DNA of 64,000 nucleotides, taken from assembly GCF_011297335.1 (NCBI RefSeq), contig NZ_JAAOTJ010000001.1, positions 434,001 through 498,000 of the forward strand, written 5' to 3'. A program made the translations under genes and the position numbers. Source of the stretch: Catellatospora methionotrophica. GTDB taxonomy: Bacteria > Actinomycetota > Actinomycetes > Mycobacteriales > Micromonosporaceae. Below are positions 57,047 to 64,000 of this stretch, in pieces. Below the pieces are notes generated by a model. The model worked only from the letters and a program-made list of their open reading frames with translations, made no database searches and was not told where the DNA came from. Each line of letters begins with the position of its first letter. Position 1 is the stretch's first letter.

Positions 57047-57952
57047 TCATCGTGTGCGCCCGGTCCACGGCCGGAGCTTGTCGGGGTTGCGCACCGCCCA
57101 GATGCGCCTGATCCGGCCGTCGGCGACGTCGAACGCCATGACCGTGATGACGACGCCGTCCCGTTCGGCCACCAGGCCGGGGCGGCCGTTGACCGTACGC
57201 TCCAGGATCGTCATCGCCGGCACCCAGTCGGCGATCCGGACGGCATAGCGGGCGACCTGCTCGCCGCCCTCGATCGGGCCGAGCACGGTGTCGACCCGGC
57301 CGCCGCCGTCGGCGACGGCCGTGACGGTGGGGTCGAGCAGGCCGACCAGCGCGCCGATGTCCCTGGCCTCCCAGGCGCGTTTGAAGTCCCTGACCAGGTC
57401 CGCCTGCCGGGCGGCCGGGTCTGCCGGAGTTCGCGCCGCACGGATGCGCCGCCGGGCCGAGGAGGCCAGCTGGCGGCAGGCCGCCGGGGTGCGCCCGACG
57501 ATCTCGGCGACCTCGCCGAAGGAGTGGCAGAAGACGTCGTGCAGCACGAACGCGACCCGCTCCGCCGGGGTCAGCTGTTCGAGCACGACGAGAAAGGCCA
57601 TGCTGACGGACTCGTCGAGGGTGACCCGGTCGGCCGGGTCGCCGCCCGACCACTCGGCGGCGTCGGGCAGCGGCTCGGGAACCCAGTCGCCGACGTAGCG
57701 CTCGCGCCGGGCCCGTGCCGAGCCGAGCAGGTCCAGGCAGATACGCCCGGCGACCGTGGTCAGCCAGGCCCCGGGCGAGGCGATGCCGGACTGCTGCCCG
57801 GCGGGCATCGCGTACCAGCGGGCGTACGCCTCCTGTACGGCGTCTTCGGCCTCGCTGAACGACCCGAGCAGCCGGTACGCGCGATTGATCAGCTGGCGGC
57901 GTTCGCTCATGATCGCGTCGCCGCCGTCCGCGATGTCGCTGCGGATGTCCAC
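57047..57952 (-). CDS. ECF41-family sigma factor (second copy)
   Basis: 301 residues. Region 2: LINRAYRLLGSFSEAEDAVQ. The linker holds WVPEPLPD. Region 4: QLTPAERVAFVLHDVFCHSF with VAEIVGRTPAACRQLASSAR. The SnoaL-like C-terminal domain carries VADGGGRVDT (the DGGGK-type motif) and NPDKLRPW near the end, so this copy keeps the ECF41 signature better than the one at 29069. GTG 57952 gives the right length. A DUF6220-type membrane gene is divergent and is the likely target. TGTCGCA-N16-CGGT lies 72 bases upstream on the minus strand, resembling the candidate promoter at 29012. Confidence 0.88.
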   Translation of the reverse strand: MDIRSDIADGGDAIMSERRQLINRAYRLLGSFSEAEDAVQEAYARWYAMPAGQQSGIASPGAWLTTVAGRICLDLLGSARARRERYVGDWVPEPLPDAAEWSGGDPADRVTLDESVSMAFLVVLEQLTPAERVAFVLHDVFCHSFGEVAEIVGRTPAACRQLASSARRRIRAARTPADPAARQADLVRDFKRAWEARDIGALVGLLDPTVTAVADGGGRVDTVLGPIEGGEQVARYAVRIADWVPAMTILERTVNGRPGLVAERDGVVITVMAFDVADGRIRRIWAVRNPDKLRPWTGRTR

Positions 57953-58135
57953 GTCTCCCCCGGTCCTCGCGCCCCGCCCAGCCCACCCGGAATGTGAGGT
58001 GGGGCACGTCGCCTCACATCGCCACCGGCTGCGTCGTCGGACCTGCGACACACCATCCTGCCAGCGCGAGAGCGCGGTGATCCGGCCGGTGTCCGAGCGA
58101 CACCGGCCGCGTTGCGACCGACCCGGGGAGTTCCG

Positions 58136-58567
58136 ATGCGTAAAGTCTTCACCGCCATGGCGGCCCTGCTGCTGCTGGTCGTCGTGGCGGAGTTCTACTT
58201 CGCCGCGAGCGGCGCGTTCGGCGCCACCACCGACGACGCGGCCTACCGGCCCCACCACGTGCTGGGGTACGTGATCTTCCTGCTGCCGCTGCTGATGGCC
58301 GCCGTCGCCGCGGCGGCCCGGCTGCCCCGGCGGCTCATCTGGACGAGCTTGCTGGTCACCGGCATGACCACGGTCCAGGTGGTGATCGCCAAGGTCGCCC
58401 TGGCACTCGGCGCGGGCACCCCCGGCAGCCTCGTCTTCGGTCTACACGCGATCGGCGGCCTGGCGCTGCTGGCCTCGGTCGTCATGGTCGGCCGGCAGGC
58501 GCGCCGCCTGGCGGACACCCCGGACCCCGCCCGGCGGGCCGAGGCAGCCGTGCCGACAGCCTCGTGA
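58136..58567 (+). CDS. Four-helix membrane protein (DUF6220-like)
   Basis: 143 residues with four hydrophobic segments (about 5-28, 44-62, 70-92 and 98-119), including PHHVLGYVIFLLPLLM and HAIGGLALLASVVMV, histidines at the membrane edge, and a short charged tail. It matches the small DUF6220-type integral membrane proteins often found beside ECF41 factors; the family assignment is from memory of its pattern. ATG 58136 has GGGGAG five bases before it. Divergent from the second ECF41 factor with a 183-base gap. Confidence 0.75.
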   Translation: MRKVFTAMAALLLLVVVAEFYFAASGAFGATTDDAAYRPHHVLGYVIFLLPLLMAAVAAAARLPRRLIWTSLLVTGMTTVQVVIAKVALALGAGTPGSLVFGLHAIGGLALLASVVMVGRQARRLADTPDPARRAEAAVPTAS

Positions 58568-58663
58568 ACCGGTGCCGGGTGTGCGCGTCAGGTCCCGTCC
58601 CGTCCGGTCCGGTGTGGACGCGCCGCCGGGAGCACCTGGCGGCGGGCGGCGGGCCGGTAGCGT

Positions 58664-59161
58664 ATGGCGATGACCGAGATCCTGATGGCCGTCATCGTGC
58701 TGCTGCTCGCCGTCATCGTGCTGCTCCTGGTCCGGCGGCGCCGCGCCGACCCGACGGACCTGCTCGGGTCCGCGATGGCCGCCCGGAACACCGAGCACGC
58801 CCGCTCGGCGCACGCCGCGCACGCCGGTGCGCCCGCCGCGGGCGGCGACGCCCTGGTGCAGCAGGTCCGCTCGCTCATGGCCCAGCGCAAGAAGGTCCCC
58901 GCGGTGAAGCTGTGGCGGGAGGCCACCGGGGTGTCCCTGGCCGAGGCGGTGAGGGCCGTCGACCTGATCGCGGCCGGAGGTCTGCCGTCGCCGCCTGCGG
59001 CCGGACTGCCGCCCACGGCGCAGCGCCTGGCCGGTCCCGACCTGATGGCGAACGCCAGCGCGCTCAAACACCAGGGCCGGGCCATCGAAGCGATCAAGCT
59101 GGTACGCCAGCACACCGGCCTCGGCCTGCGCGAAGCCAAGAACATCGTCGACGGCCTCTGA
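58664..59161 (+). CDS. Membrane-anchored protein with two L7/L12-C-terminal-like motifs
   Basis: 165 residues. One N-terminal helix (MAVIVLLLAVIVLLLV, about 8-23) followed by a basic stop-transfer (RRRRAD). Two stretches then resemble the ribosomal protein L7/L12 C-terminal fold: KKVPAVKLWREATGVSLAEA and GRAIEAIKLVRQHTGLGLRE, each ending in an A-V/N-I-VD helix, as in L7/L12 (K.-IKVVR--TGLGLKEAK-LVE). Such proteins are annotated as ribosomal L7/L12-domain proteins outside the ribosome. Function unknown. ATG 58664 or the second ATG six bases later could be the start; no strong ribosome binding site. The SDR gene is convergent, 3 bases away. Confidence 0.75.
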   Translation: MAMTEILMAVIVLLLAVIVLLLVRRRRADPTDLLGSAMAARNTEHARSAHAAHAGAPAAGGDALVQQVRSLMAQRKKVPAVKLWREATGVSLAEAVRAVDLIAAGGLPSPPAAGLPPTAQRLAGPDLMANASALKHQGRAIEAIKLVRQHTGLGLREAKNIVDGL

Positions 59162-59164
59162 GGC

Positions 59165-59917
59165 TCAGCCGGGCAGCAGCTGCTGACCGCCGTCGATGTC
59201 GTACGTCGCACCGGTCAGTGCCGTGTTCGTCATGAGGTGTACGGCCAGCGCGGCGACGTCGGCCGGTCCGACGACCCGCCGGATGGGCAGCGTGCCGCGC
59301 AGTTGCTCGCGGCGCTGGTCGAGGTCCTCGCCGAGCAGTTGCGCGGACAGGGGCGTGTCGACGAAACCGGCGGCGATGAGGTTGACCCGGATCGGCGCGA
59401 GTTCGAGGGCGAGGTTCGCGGTCATGGCGGGCAGCGCCGCGGTGCCCATCGCGGCGATCGTCAGCCCCGGACGCGCGCGGCGAGCCCCGGTGCCCCCCAT
59501 GAAGATGAGCGTCCCGCCCGGCCGGACCCGGCCGATGGCGAGACGGGCAACGTTGATCGGCAGCCACATGTGCTCGTCGAACGAGCGGCGCGCCTGCTCG
59601 ACGTCCATGTCGGCCAGCAGCCCGTAGTACGGCCGGCCCGCAGTGATCATCACTTGGTCGACCGGTGTGGCCAGTCCGTGGAAGAACCGTTCGAGAGCGG
59701 CCGGGTCGGTGGCGTCGAACGCCGCGCTGTCCAGTGCGCCGAGTGCGCTCGCGGCCTGTTCGAGGCGTCCCGGATCGCGGCCGGTCAGCACGACGTCGGC
59801 GCCCTCGGCGCGGGCCAGCCGGGCCGTTTCGAGCCCGATGCCGCCGCTGCCGCCGATCACGACGACCGTCTGACCGGTGAGCGCGGGTGCGCGTGCGATG
59901 ACTGAGGTGCTGGCCAC
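59165..59917 (-). CDS. SDR-fold oxidoreductase lacking the canonical YxxxK
   Basis: 250 residues. The nucleotide motif is VVVIGGSGGIGLETARLARA (GxxxGxG) and the later LELAPIRVNLIAAGFVDTPL is typical of classical SDRs, with C-terminal GATYDIDGGQQL. Where YxxxK should stand the sequence reads IAAMGTAALPAM, so the catalytic tyrosine and lysine are missing. The protein may be inactive as an oxidoreductase or use other residues. GTG 59917 is used because the earlier frame start adds an arginine-rich stretch without SDR character. It faces the L7/L12-like gene. Confidence 0.8.
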   Translation of the reverse strand: MASTSVIARAPALTGQTVVVIGGSGGIGLETARLARAEGADVVLTGRDPGRLEQAASALGALDSAAFDATDPAALERFFHGLATPVDQVMITAGRPYYGLLADMDVEQARRSFDEHMWLPINVARLAIGRVRPGGTLIFMGGTGARRARPGLTIAAMGTAALPAMTANLALELAPIRVNLIAAGFVDTPLSAQLLGEDLDQRREQLRGTLPIRRVVGPADVAALAVHLMTNTALTGATYDIDGGQQLLPG

Positions 59918-60304
59918 GACTCCCCCTCGACGGGTGCGCGAACATGATGCCGACAGCCGGGCGCGGATCCCGCCCACCGCTGACTCTAGTGCGGCGAACG
60001 CCGGCCGGGACGCAGGACGACCAGGGTGTCGGACCTCATAGGGCGGACTGATGCGTCCAGATATACCCTGGTCATAGCTGTCTTTTCGGCGAGGCGGGAG
60101 ACCGCCCGCAGGGAATAGAATCCGACGTGGGAGAGTTGTACCGTTCCAGGTCGTGATTTTGCGAGTTCAGTAGTCGATCTTTTGACACCCGCTGGATCAG
60201 GTCGCGCGGGTGGTTTCGTCTTCCTCTTGGGGCGGATGTGGCCGCTGGGGCAAACGGCTCGGGTCGTCGCAAGGTGCGGCACCCACTCCCAAGGAGGAGA
60301 CAAC
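59918..60304. other. Non-coding region upstream of the SDR and cold-shock genes
   Basis: 387 bases without a gene I can support. The part before the cold-shock gene is less GC-rich (about 60040-60180) and has a TTGACA at 60182-60187 without a convincing -10. Ahead of the cold-shock ATG is a long possible untranslated leader ending in AAGGAGGAG. Cold-shock genes often have structured leaders, which cannot be shown here. Confidence 0.4.
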
Positions 60305-60508
60305 ATGGCACAGGGCACCGTGAAGTGGTTCAACGCTGACAAGGGCTTCGGCTTCATCTCCGTCGACGACGGCAGCGCCGACGTCTTCGTGCACTTCTCT
60401 GAGATCCAGTCGAACGGCTTCCGCAGCCTCGAGGAGAACCAGAAGGTCGAGTTCGACATCGTGCAGGGCCAGAAGGGCCCTCAGGCGGCGGGCGTTCGCG
60501 TCCTGTAA
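60305..60508 (+). CDS. CspA-family cold-shock protein
   Basis: 67 residues. The RNA-binding motifs [12 protein letters not shown] (RNP1) and VFVHFSEI (RNP2) identify a cold-shock domain that binds single-stranded RNA/DNA and melts secondary structure. AAGGAGGAG precedes the ATG. A perfect hairpin ends the gene, followed by an acyl desaturase gene on the same strand. Family certain; cold induction inferred. Confidence 0.95.
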   Translation: MAQGTVKWFNADKGFGFISVDDGSADVFVHFSEIQSNGFRSLEENQKVEFDIVQGQKGPQAAGVRVL

Positions 60509-60519
60509 AGCAAGCTTGA

Positions 60520-60554
60520 ACACGGCCGGGAACCCGTTGGGCTCCCGGCCGTGT
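60520..60554 (+). terminator. Hairpin terminator after the cold-shock gene
   Basis: A 12-base-pair stem (60520-60531 with 60543-60554), further pairing CCC with GGG inside, 11 bases after the stop. It separates the cold-shock gene from the desaturase. Confidence 0.75.
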
Positions 60555-60596
60555 CGCTATCCGCAGCAGGTACGGAAGATCTCAGACAGGAGTCGC

Positions 60597-61562
60597 ATGG
60601 TTGTGACCAGTCCGCCGGCGGTCGCCGACCGCCTCGAAGCCCCCCGGCCCGTCAACGAGCCGAAGCCGATGCTCGCCGCGCCGCAGTCCCGAGCGGGCGC
60701 GATCGCGATCTGGATCTTCGTGGTGACCCCGTTCATCGGCCTGCTGGCCGCCGTCCCGGTCGCGTGGGGCTGGGGACTGTCCGGCGTCGACGTCACCCTG
60801 GCGATCACCACCTACCTGATCAGCGGATTCGGCATCGCGGCCGGGTTTCACCGGCACCTGACGCACGGATCGTTCAAGGCGCGCCGGGGACTGCGGGTCG
60901 CGCTGGCCGTGGCCGGGTCGCTGGCCGTCGAGGGTTCGCCGACGCAGTGGGTCGCCAACCACCGCCGCCACCACGCCTACTCCGACCGCGAGGGCGATCC
61001 GCACTCCCCCTGGCGCTACGGCACCAGCGTCAGCGCGGTGCTCAAGGGCCTGTTCCACGCCCACATCGGCTGGATGTTCCGGCGCGAGCTGAGCAACCGT
61101 GAGCGTTTCGCCCCGGATCTGGTCGCCGACCGCGACATCCAGGTGGTCGACCGCCTGTTCGGCCCGCTGGTCGCGGTGTCCCTGCTCACCCCCGCACTGG
61201 TCGGTGGCCTGGTCACCGGCACCTGGGCGGGTGCGCTGAGCGCGTTCTTCTGGGCCGGGCTGGTCCGCATGGCCGTGCTGCACCACGTCACCTGGTCGGT
61301 GAACTCGATCTGCCACGTGGTCGGCGACCGGCCGTTCGTCAGCAAGGACCGGGCCACCAACTTCTGGCCCCTGGCGATCCTGTCGTTCGGCGAGAGCTGG
61401 CACAACTCCCACCACGCCGATCCGACCGGGGCTCGCCACGGTGTGCTGCGCGGCCAGATCGACCCCGCCGCCCGGCTCATCTGGATCTTCGAGAAGCTGG
61501 GGCTGGCCCGCGACGTGCGGTGGCCGGTGCCCGAACGCCTCGCCGCGAAACGCGCGCGGTAA
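60597..61562 (+). CDS. Membrane acyl-CoA/acyl-lipid delta-9-type desaturase
   Basis: 321 residues. The three histidine boxes of di-iron desaturases are FHRHLTHGSFKAR (HxxxxH), NHRRHHAYSDREGDPHSP (HxxHH) and WHNSHHADPTG (HxxHH), with four hydrophobic segments between them. The group is the stearoyl-CoA 9-desaturase type that puts a double bond into acyl chains. ATG 60597 has AGGAG four bases upstream. It lies 88 bases after a cold-shock gene, which is notable since desaturation adapts membranes to cold. No electron donor gene is in the window. Confidence 0.92.
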   Translation: MVVTSPPAVADRLEAPRPVNEPKPMLAAPQSRAGAIAIWIFVVTPFIGLLAAVPVAWGWGLSGVDVTLAITTYLISGFGIAAGFHRHLTHGSFKARRGLRVALAVAGSLAVEGSPTQWVANHRRHHAYSDREGDPHSPWRYGTSVSAVLKGLFHAHIGWMFRRELSNRERFAPDLVADRDIQVVDRLFGPLVAVSLLTPALVGGLVTGTWAGALSAFFWAGLVRMAVLHHVTWSVNSICHVVGDRPFVSKDRATNFWPLAILSFGESWHNSHHADPTGARHGVLRGQIDPAARLIWIFEKLGLARDVRWPVPERLAAKRAR

Positions 61563-61599
61563 CCCCTCGCGCGGGTCCGCGCCGCCGGACAATGAACGT

Positions 61600-61983
61600 A
61601 TGCCGACCAGACGCGGCCCGGCCGCGAACCTGCGGATGCGCCGGGCGTACGAGCCCGCCTCGCCCGACGACGGCCTGCGGGTCCTGGTGGACCGGCTGTG
61701 GCCGCGCGGCCTGGCCAAGGAGCGGGCCCACGTCGCGCAGTGGCCCAAGGAGCTCACCCCGTCGACCGAGCTGCGCCGCTGGTACCACGAGGCTCCCGAG
61801 GAGCGGCACGAGCAGTTCGTGGCCCGGTACGAGGCGGAGCTCGACGACCCCGCCGCGCGGCAGGCCCTGACAGGGCTGCGCCAGGCCCTGCGCGAGGGCA
61901 CGGTGACGCTGCTCACCGCGGTGAAGGAGTTCCCCGGCAGCCACGTCGACGTGCTGGCCCGACGGCTGACCGGCAAGGAGTGA
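61600..61983 (+). CDS. DUF488-family protein
   Basis: 127 residues with the conserved segments RRAYEPASPDDGLRVLVDRL, WPRGLAKERA (the DUF488 signature WPRG), WPKELTPSTELRRWYHEAPE and VTLLTAVKEFPGSHVDVLAR. It is a small, widespread family with an unknown, perhaps stress-related function. It follows the desaturase gene by 37 bases on the same strand and may be co-transcribed. ATG 61600 gives the standard N-terminus. Confidence 0.87.
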   Translation: MPTRRGPAANLRMRRAYEPASPDDGLRVLVDRLWPRGLAKERAHVAQWPKELTPSTELRRWYHEAPEERHEQFVARYEAELDDPAARQALTGLRQALREGTVTLLTAVKEFPGSHVDVLARRLTGKE

Positions 61984-62031
61984 CGCGGCACGCCGCTGCC
62001 GCGCCACCCCCGCCCACCGGCAGGCCGGTGC

Positions 62032-63402
62032 TCAGCCGCCCACTCCGGAGCCGACCGCCGCCCGCAGGTTCTCCCGGGCGTCGGCGGGCAGCAGGTATCC
62101 GGCACGGACGTTGCCGAGATCGGCGAGCGCGACGCGGGCCAGGTAGCCCGCCCGGCTCGGATAGAGCCCGTGCAGCGTGGCCTCGTCGAACGGCTGGTGG
62201 CTGCCGAACAGGAAGCAGAACGACTGCCCGGCGTTGTCCCCGGTGTTCACCGCCGTCGGCACCGAGACCTGCGAATACCGGATGCCGCCCAGGGCCAGGC
62301 CCAGGCTGTCGCGCGCCTTGGTCCCGTCGGCGTTGAACACCAGCGGCGGGGCGGTCGGCGGCGCGACGCCGGTGCGGACCCACCGCACCAGGTGGTCGTA
62401 CGCCGCCGCGGTGGCGTGGTCGACCGGCACCCGGCTGAACGGCGGCTGGGCGCAGTCGTAGACCGGCGCCGTGCCGAGGTCGCGCACTGAGATCGGGGCC
62501 CGGTACTGCTGGCCGCGCCAGCCCGAGTGCGCGCCACCGGCGACCTCCCAGCGGCGGAACCTGTCAGTGTCGGGCGACGGCCGGACCGGGGTGCGCACGT
62601 CGGTCTCCGACAGCACCTGGAACACCGGCTCCGGACCGACCCGGGTCGGCGCGCTGCCGACGATGAACGCGTACCCGTCGAACACCGGCGCGACCTGCGG
62701 CAGGATGCTCTGGTAGTAGACGGTCATCCGGGCCGCGGACTGCGACGCGCCGATCGCCAGGACCGTACGCAGACCCAGCCGGGCCAGCGGAGCGTCCTTG
62801 CCACGGGCGCGGACGGCCTGGGCCGCCTGGGCGAAGATGTCGTAGGACAGCTCGTCGGCGGTGAACCGCCCCTCGCCGGTGACGTCGAGCGCGCCGTACC
62901 GGGCCGGGCTCCAGCCGCGCAGCTGGTCGACGCCGACCCGCTGCGCGGAGACGCCGATCCAGGCATACCCCGCCCGCATCATCGCCTCGCCGTTCCACAG
63001 CGCGTCCAGGTCGTAGCCCGCGGTGACGTTCTGCCACTCGACCAGCGCGGTGCCGTTGAAATTCCGGTCCTGGGCGGGTCGCCGGACCACGATCCGGGTC
63101 CGGTACGGCACGTCGGTGGCGACCTGGTTGCCGAGCTGGTCCCAGCCGTCGGCGACGCCCGACAGGTAGAACTCGCGCTCGACGTAGCCGCTGGCGGCCA
63201 GGTCGTCGGGGGTGGAGAAGAACGGGTAGGTGTCCTCGACGGCCTCGGCGAGCCGGTCGCCGGGCACCGTGCCCGGGATCGGCCCGGAGACCACCGGGGA
63301 CGAGACGGGTGTCGGCTGGTCGGCGAGCGCGGGCGAGGCCGGGAGGAGCGTCACGATCACCGCGGCCGCGAGGGCCGCGCGGTAGGCGCGTGGGAGCTTC
63401 AT
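62032..63402 (-). CDS. Secreted alpha/beta hydrolase-domain protein
   Basis: 456 residues with a Sec signal peptide (AALAAAVIVTLLPASPALA, cleavage near 28). The mature part is an alpha/beta hydrolase of the long actinobacterial type: VEREFYLSGVADGWDQLG, WQNVTAGYDLDALW, and a nucleophile-elbow-like LAIGASQSAARMTVYYQ (GASQSA, serine about residue 218). A histidine lies in the VAGGAHSGWRGQQY segment. It is probably a lipase/esterase or a cell-wall-associated hydrolase. Start at ATG 63402, weak ribosome binding site. Substrate unknown. Confidence 0.82.
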   Translation of the reverse strand: MKLPRAYRAALAAAVIVTLLPASPALADQPTPVSSPVVSGPIPGTVPGDRLAEAVEDTYPFFSTPDDLAASGYVEREFYLSGVADGWDQLGNQVATDVPYRTRIVVRRPAQDRNFNGTALVEWQNVTAGYDLDALWNGEAMMRAGYAWIGVSAQRVGVDQLRGWSPARYGALDVTGEGRFTADELSYDIFAQAAQAVRARGKDAPLARLGLRTVLAIGASQSAARMTVYYQSILPQVAPVFDGYAFIVGSAPTRVGPEPVFQVLSETDVRTPVRPSPDTDRFRRWEVAGGAHSGWRGQQYRAPISVRDLGTAPVYDCAQPPFSRVPVDHATAAAYDHLVRWVRTGVAPPTAPPLVFNADGTKARDSLGLALGGIRYSQVSVPTAVNTGDNAGQSFCFLFGSHQPFDEATLHGLYPSRAGYLARVALADLGNVRAGYLLPADARENLRAAVGSGVGG

Positions 63403-63470
63403 AAGCCGACATTCGTCCTGGACCGGTGGTACGCGCATCGGCGATGTCACCAGTGTCGGCGACTGCGCGC

Positions 63471-64000
63471 TCAGCCGAGGTCGGCGCGGGTGATGGCGTT
63501 GCGGGCCATCGCCTCGTTGGCCAGGCGGGCGCGGCGTCGCTCGCCCTCGCCGGCGATCCCGAACTTCTCGTACAGGCGCAGCAGGTGCTGCTTGACCGCC
63601 GCCTCGGTGACGACCAGCGCGGCGGCGATCTCGCGGCTGGACGCGGGCTCGGTGAACACCGCCCCGGCCAGCAGCGGGCGGCACAGCTGCACGAGCACGT
63701 CGCGTTCGCGGCCGGTCAGCTCCGGCGGGGCGGCGCCCGCCTCGGTGACCTGACCGGCGGGCGCTCTACCGGAGCGCAGCACGAACCGGGACGACCCGGC
63801 GCGGATCTCGTCGCCGTCGGCCAGCACGTGCTCCTGCCAGATACGGCGGCCGTTGACGAAGGTGCCGTTGCGGGAGCCGAGGTCGCGTACGCACCAGCCG
63901 GCCGGGTAGCGCTCGAACACGGCGTGCAGCCGCGACAGGAGGCGGTCGCCGGGCACGGCCAGGTCGTTGGAGTCGGCGCTGCCGAGGGTGACCCGGTCAC
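63471..64000 (-). CDS. FHA domain fused to LuxR-type DNA-binding domain, N-terminus cut by window edge
   Basis: The visible 176 residues start within an FHA domain (RVTLGSADSNDLAVPGDR, then LLSRLHAVFERYPAGW and CVRDLGSRNGTFVNG), the phosphothreonine-binding fold; RNG and SR-H are typical binding residues. The C-terminal part (about 90-176) is helical: LTGRERDVLVQLCRPL, SSREIAAALVVTEAAVKQHL and LRLYEKFGI, the LuxR/NarL helix-turn-helix. FHA fused to such a DNA-binding domain suggests a regulator controlled by a Ser/Thr kinase. The start lies outside the window. Confidence 0.83.
   Translation of the reverse strand, partial: DRVTLGSADSNDLAVPGDRLLSRLHAVFERYPAGWCVRDLGSRNGTFVNGRRIWQEHVLADGDEIRAGSSRFVLRSGRAPAGQVTEAGAAPPELTGRERDVLVQLCRPLLAGAVFTEPASSREIAAALVVTEAAVKQHLLRLYEKFGIAGEGERRRARLANEAMARNAITRADLG

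Noticed and set aside
60182-60210. TTGACA at 60182 as a promoter for the cold-shock gene
   Set aside because: No TANNNT-like element lies 16-19 bases downstream; the match is to a single hexamer.
1-64000. CRISPR arrays, tRNA or rRNA genes, insertion sequences, prophage, toxin-antitoxin pairs
   Set aside because: No regularly spaced repeats, no cloverleaf or CCA ends, no transposase or integrase motifs and no recognisable toxin-antitoxin pair were seen on reading both strands.

Overview
The window is about 64 kb of very GC-rich, densely coded DNA with strong third-position GC bias. Its gene set includes SARP/BTAD regulators fused to STAND ATPases, ECF41 sigma factors, an XRE regulator with a TPR tail, Tat-exported hydrolases, GTG and TTG starts, and a leaderless-looking trp leader. 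This points to a filamentous actinomycete, and Micromonosporaceae (Actinoplanes/Catellatospora/Micromonospora relatives) is my best guess. That assignment is inference from gene content, not from a marker gene. I see no rRNA, tRNA, CRISPR array, insertion sequence or prophage. The region looks like a chromosomal arm carrying accessory and secreted functions.

Layout, left to right. 0-2.3 kb: a divergent pair made of a cut AMP-binding ligase and a stand-alone NRPS-type condensation protein. 2.3-9.9 kb: secreted enzymes (PL1 pectate lyase, GH43 arabinanase-like protein, M1 lipoprotein peptidase, Tat-exported metallo-beta-lactamase fold protein). 10-17 kb: a class A beta-lactamase-like protein divergent from a LysR regulator, an EAL-DICT protein, an MTHFR-like protein, and a SARP fused to an ABATE/CGNR module. 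The SARP abuts a scar of two truncated genes. 17-21.4 kb: small cysteine-rich proteins, an XRE regulator, a GNAT and an inositol-phosphatase-family protein. 21.4-25.9 kb: an AfsR-type regulator with an M23 peptidase carrying six C-terminal repeats. 25.9-30 kb: a same-strand run of ECF41 sigma factor, NmrA-like SDR, small acidic protein, animal-type heme peroxidase and cupin, with an ECF41-like promoter after the sigma gene. 30-32.3 kb: a 5'-truncated flavin monooxygenase and small genes. 32.5-43.2 kb: a complete L-rhamnose uptake and catabolism locus with its LacI regulator. 43.2-46.1 kb: small genes and trpD behind a Trp-codon leader peptide and attenuator. 46.2-49.9 kb: a large secreted GH78 alpha-L-rhamnosidase. 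51.6-56 kb: a second M23-repeat protein with an AfsR-type regulator. 56-64 kb: a membrane EEP-fold protein, a second ECF41 factor, a membrane-anchored L7/L12-like protein, SDR, cold-shock protein plus acyl desaturase, DUF488, a secreted alpha/beta hydrolase and a cut FHA-HTH regulator.

How the genes work together. GH78 would release L-rhamnose outside the cell. The ABC transporter (binding lipoprotein, two permeases, double ATPase) imports it, and isomerase, rhamnulokinase and a bifunctional aldolase/dehydrogenase convert it. The LacI regulator sits in the middle. Four near-identical palindromes, found before the ATPase unit, the binding-protein/enzyme unit, the lacI gene and the distant GH78 gene, tie the set into one regulon. 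Together with the pectate lyase and GH43 protein this suggests use of pectin, especially rhamnogalacturonan-type material.

The most novel-looking items are the ECF41 peroxidase run with its translationally coupled acidic protein, and the two copies of an AfsR-type regulator next to a repeat-bearing M23 peptidase.
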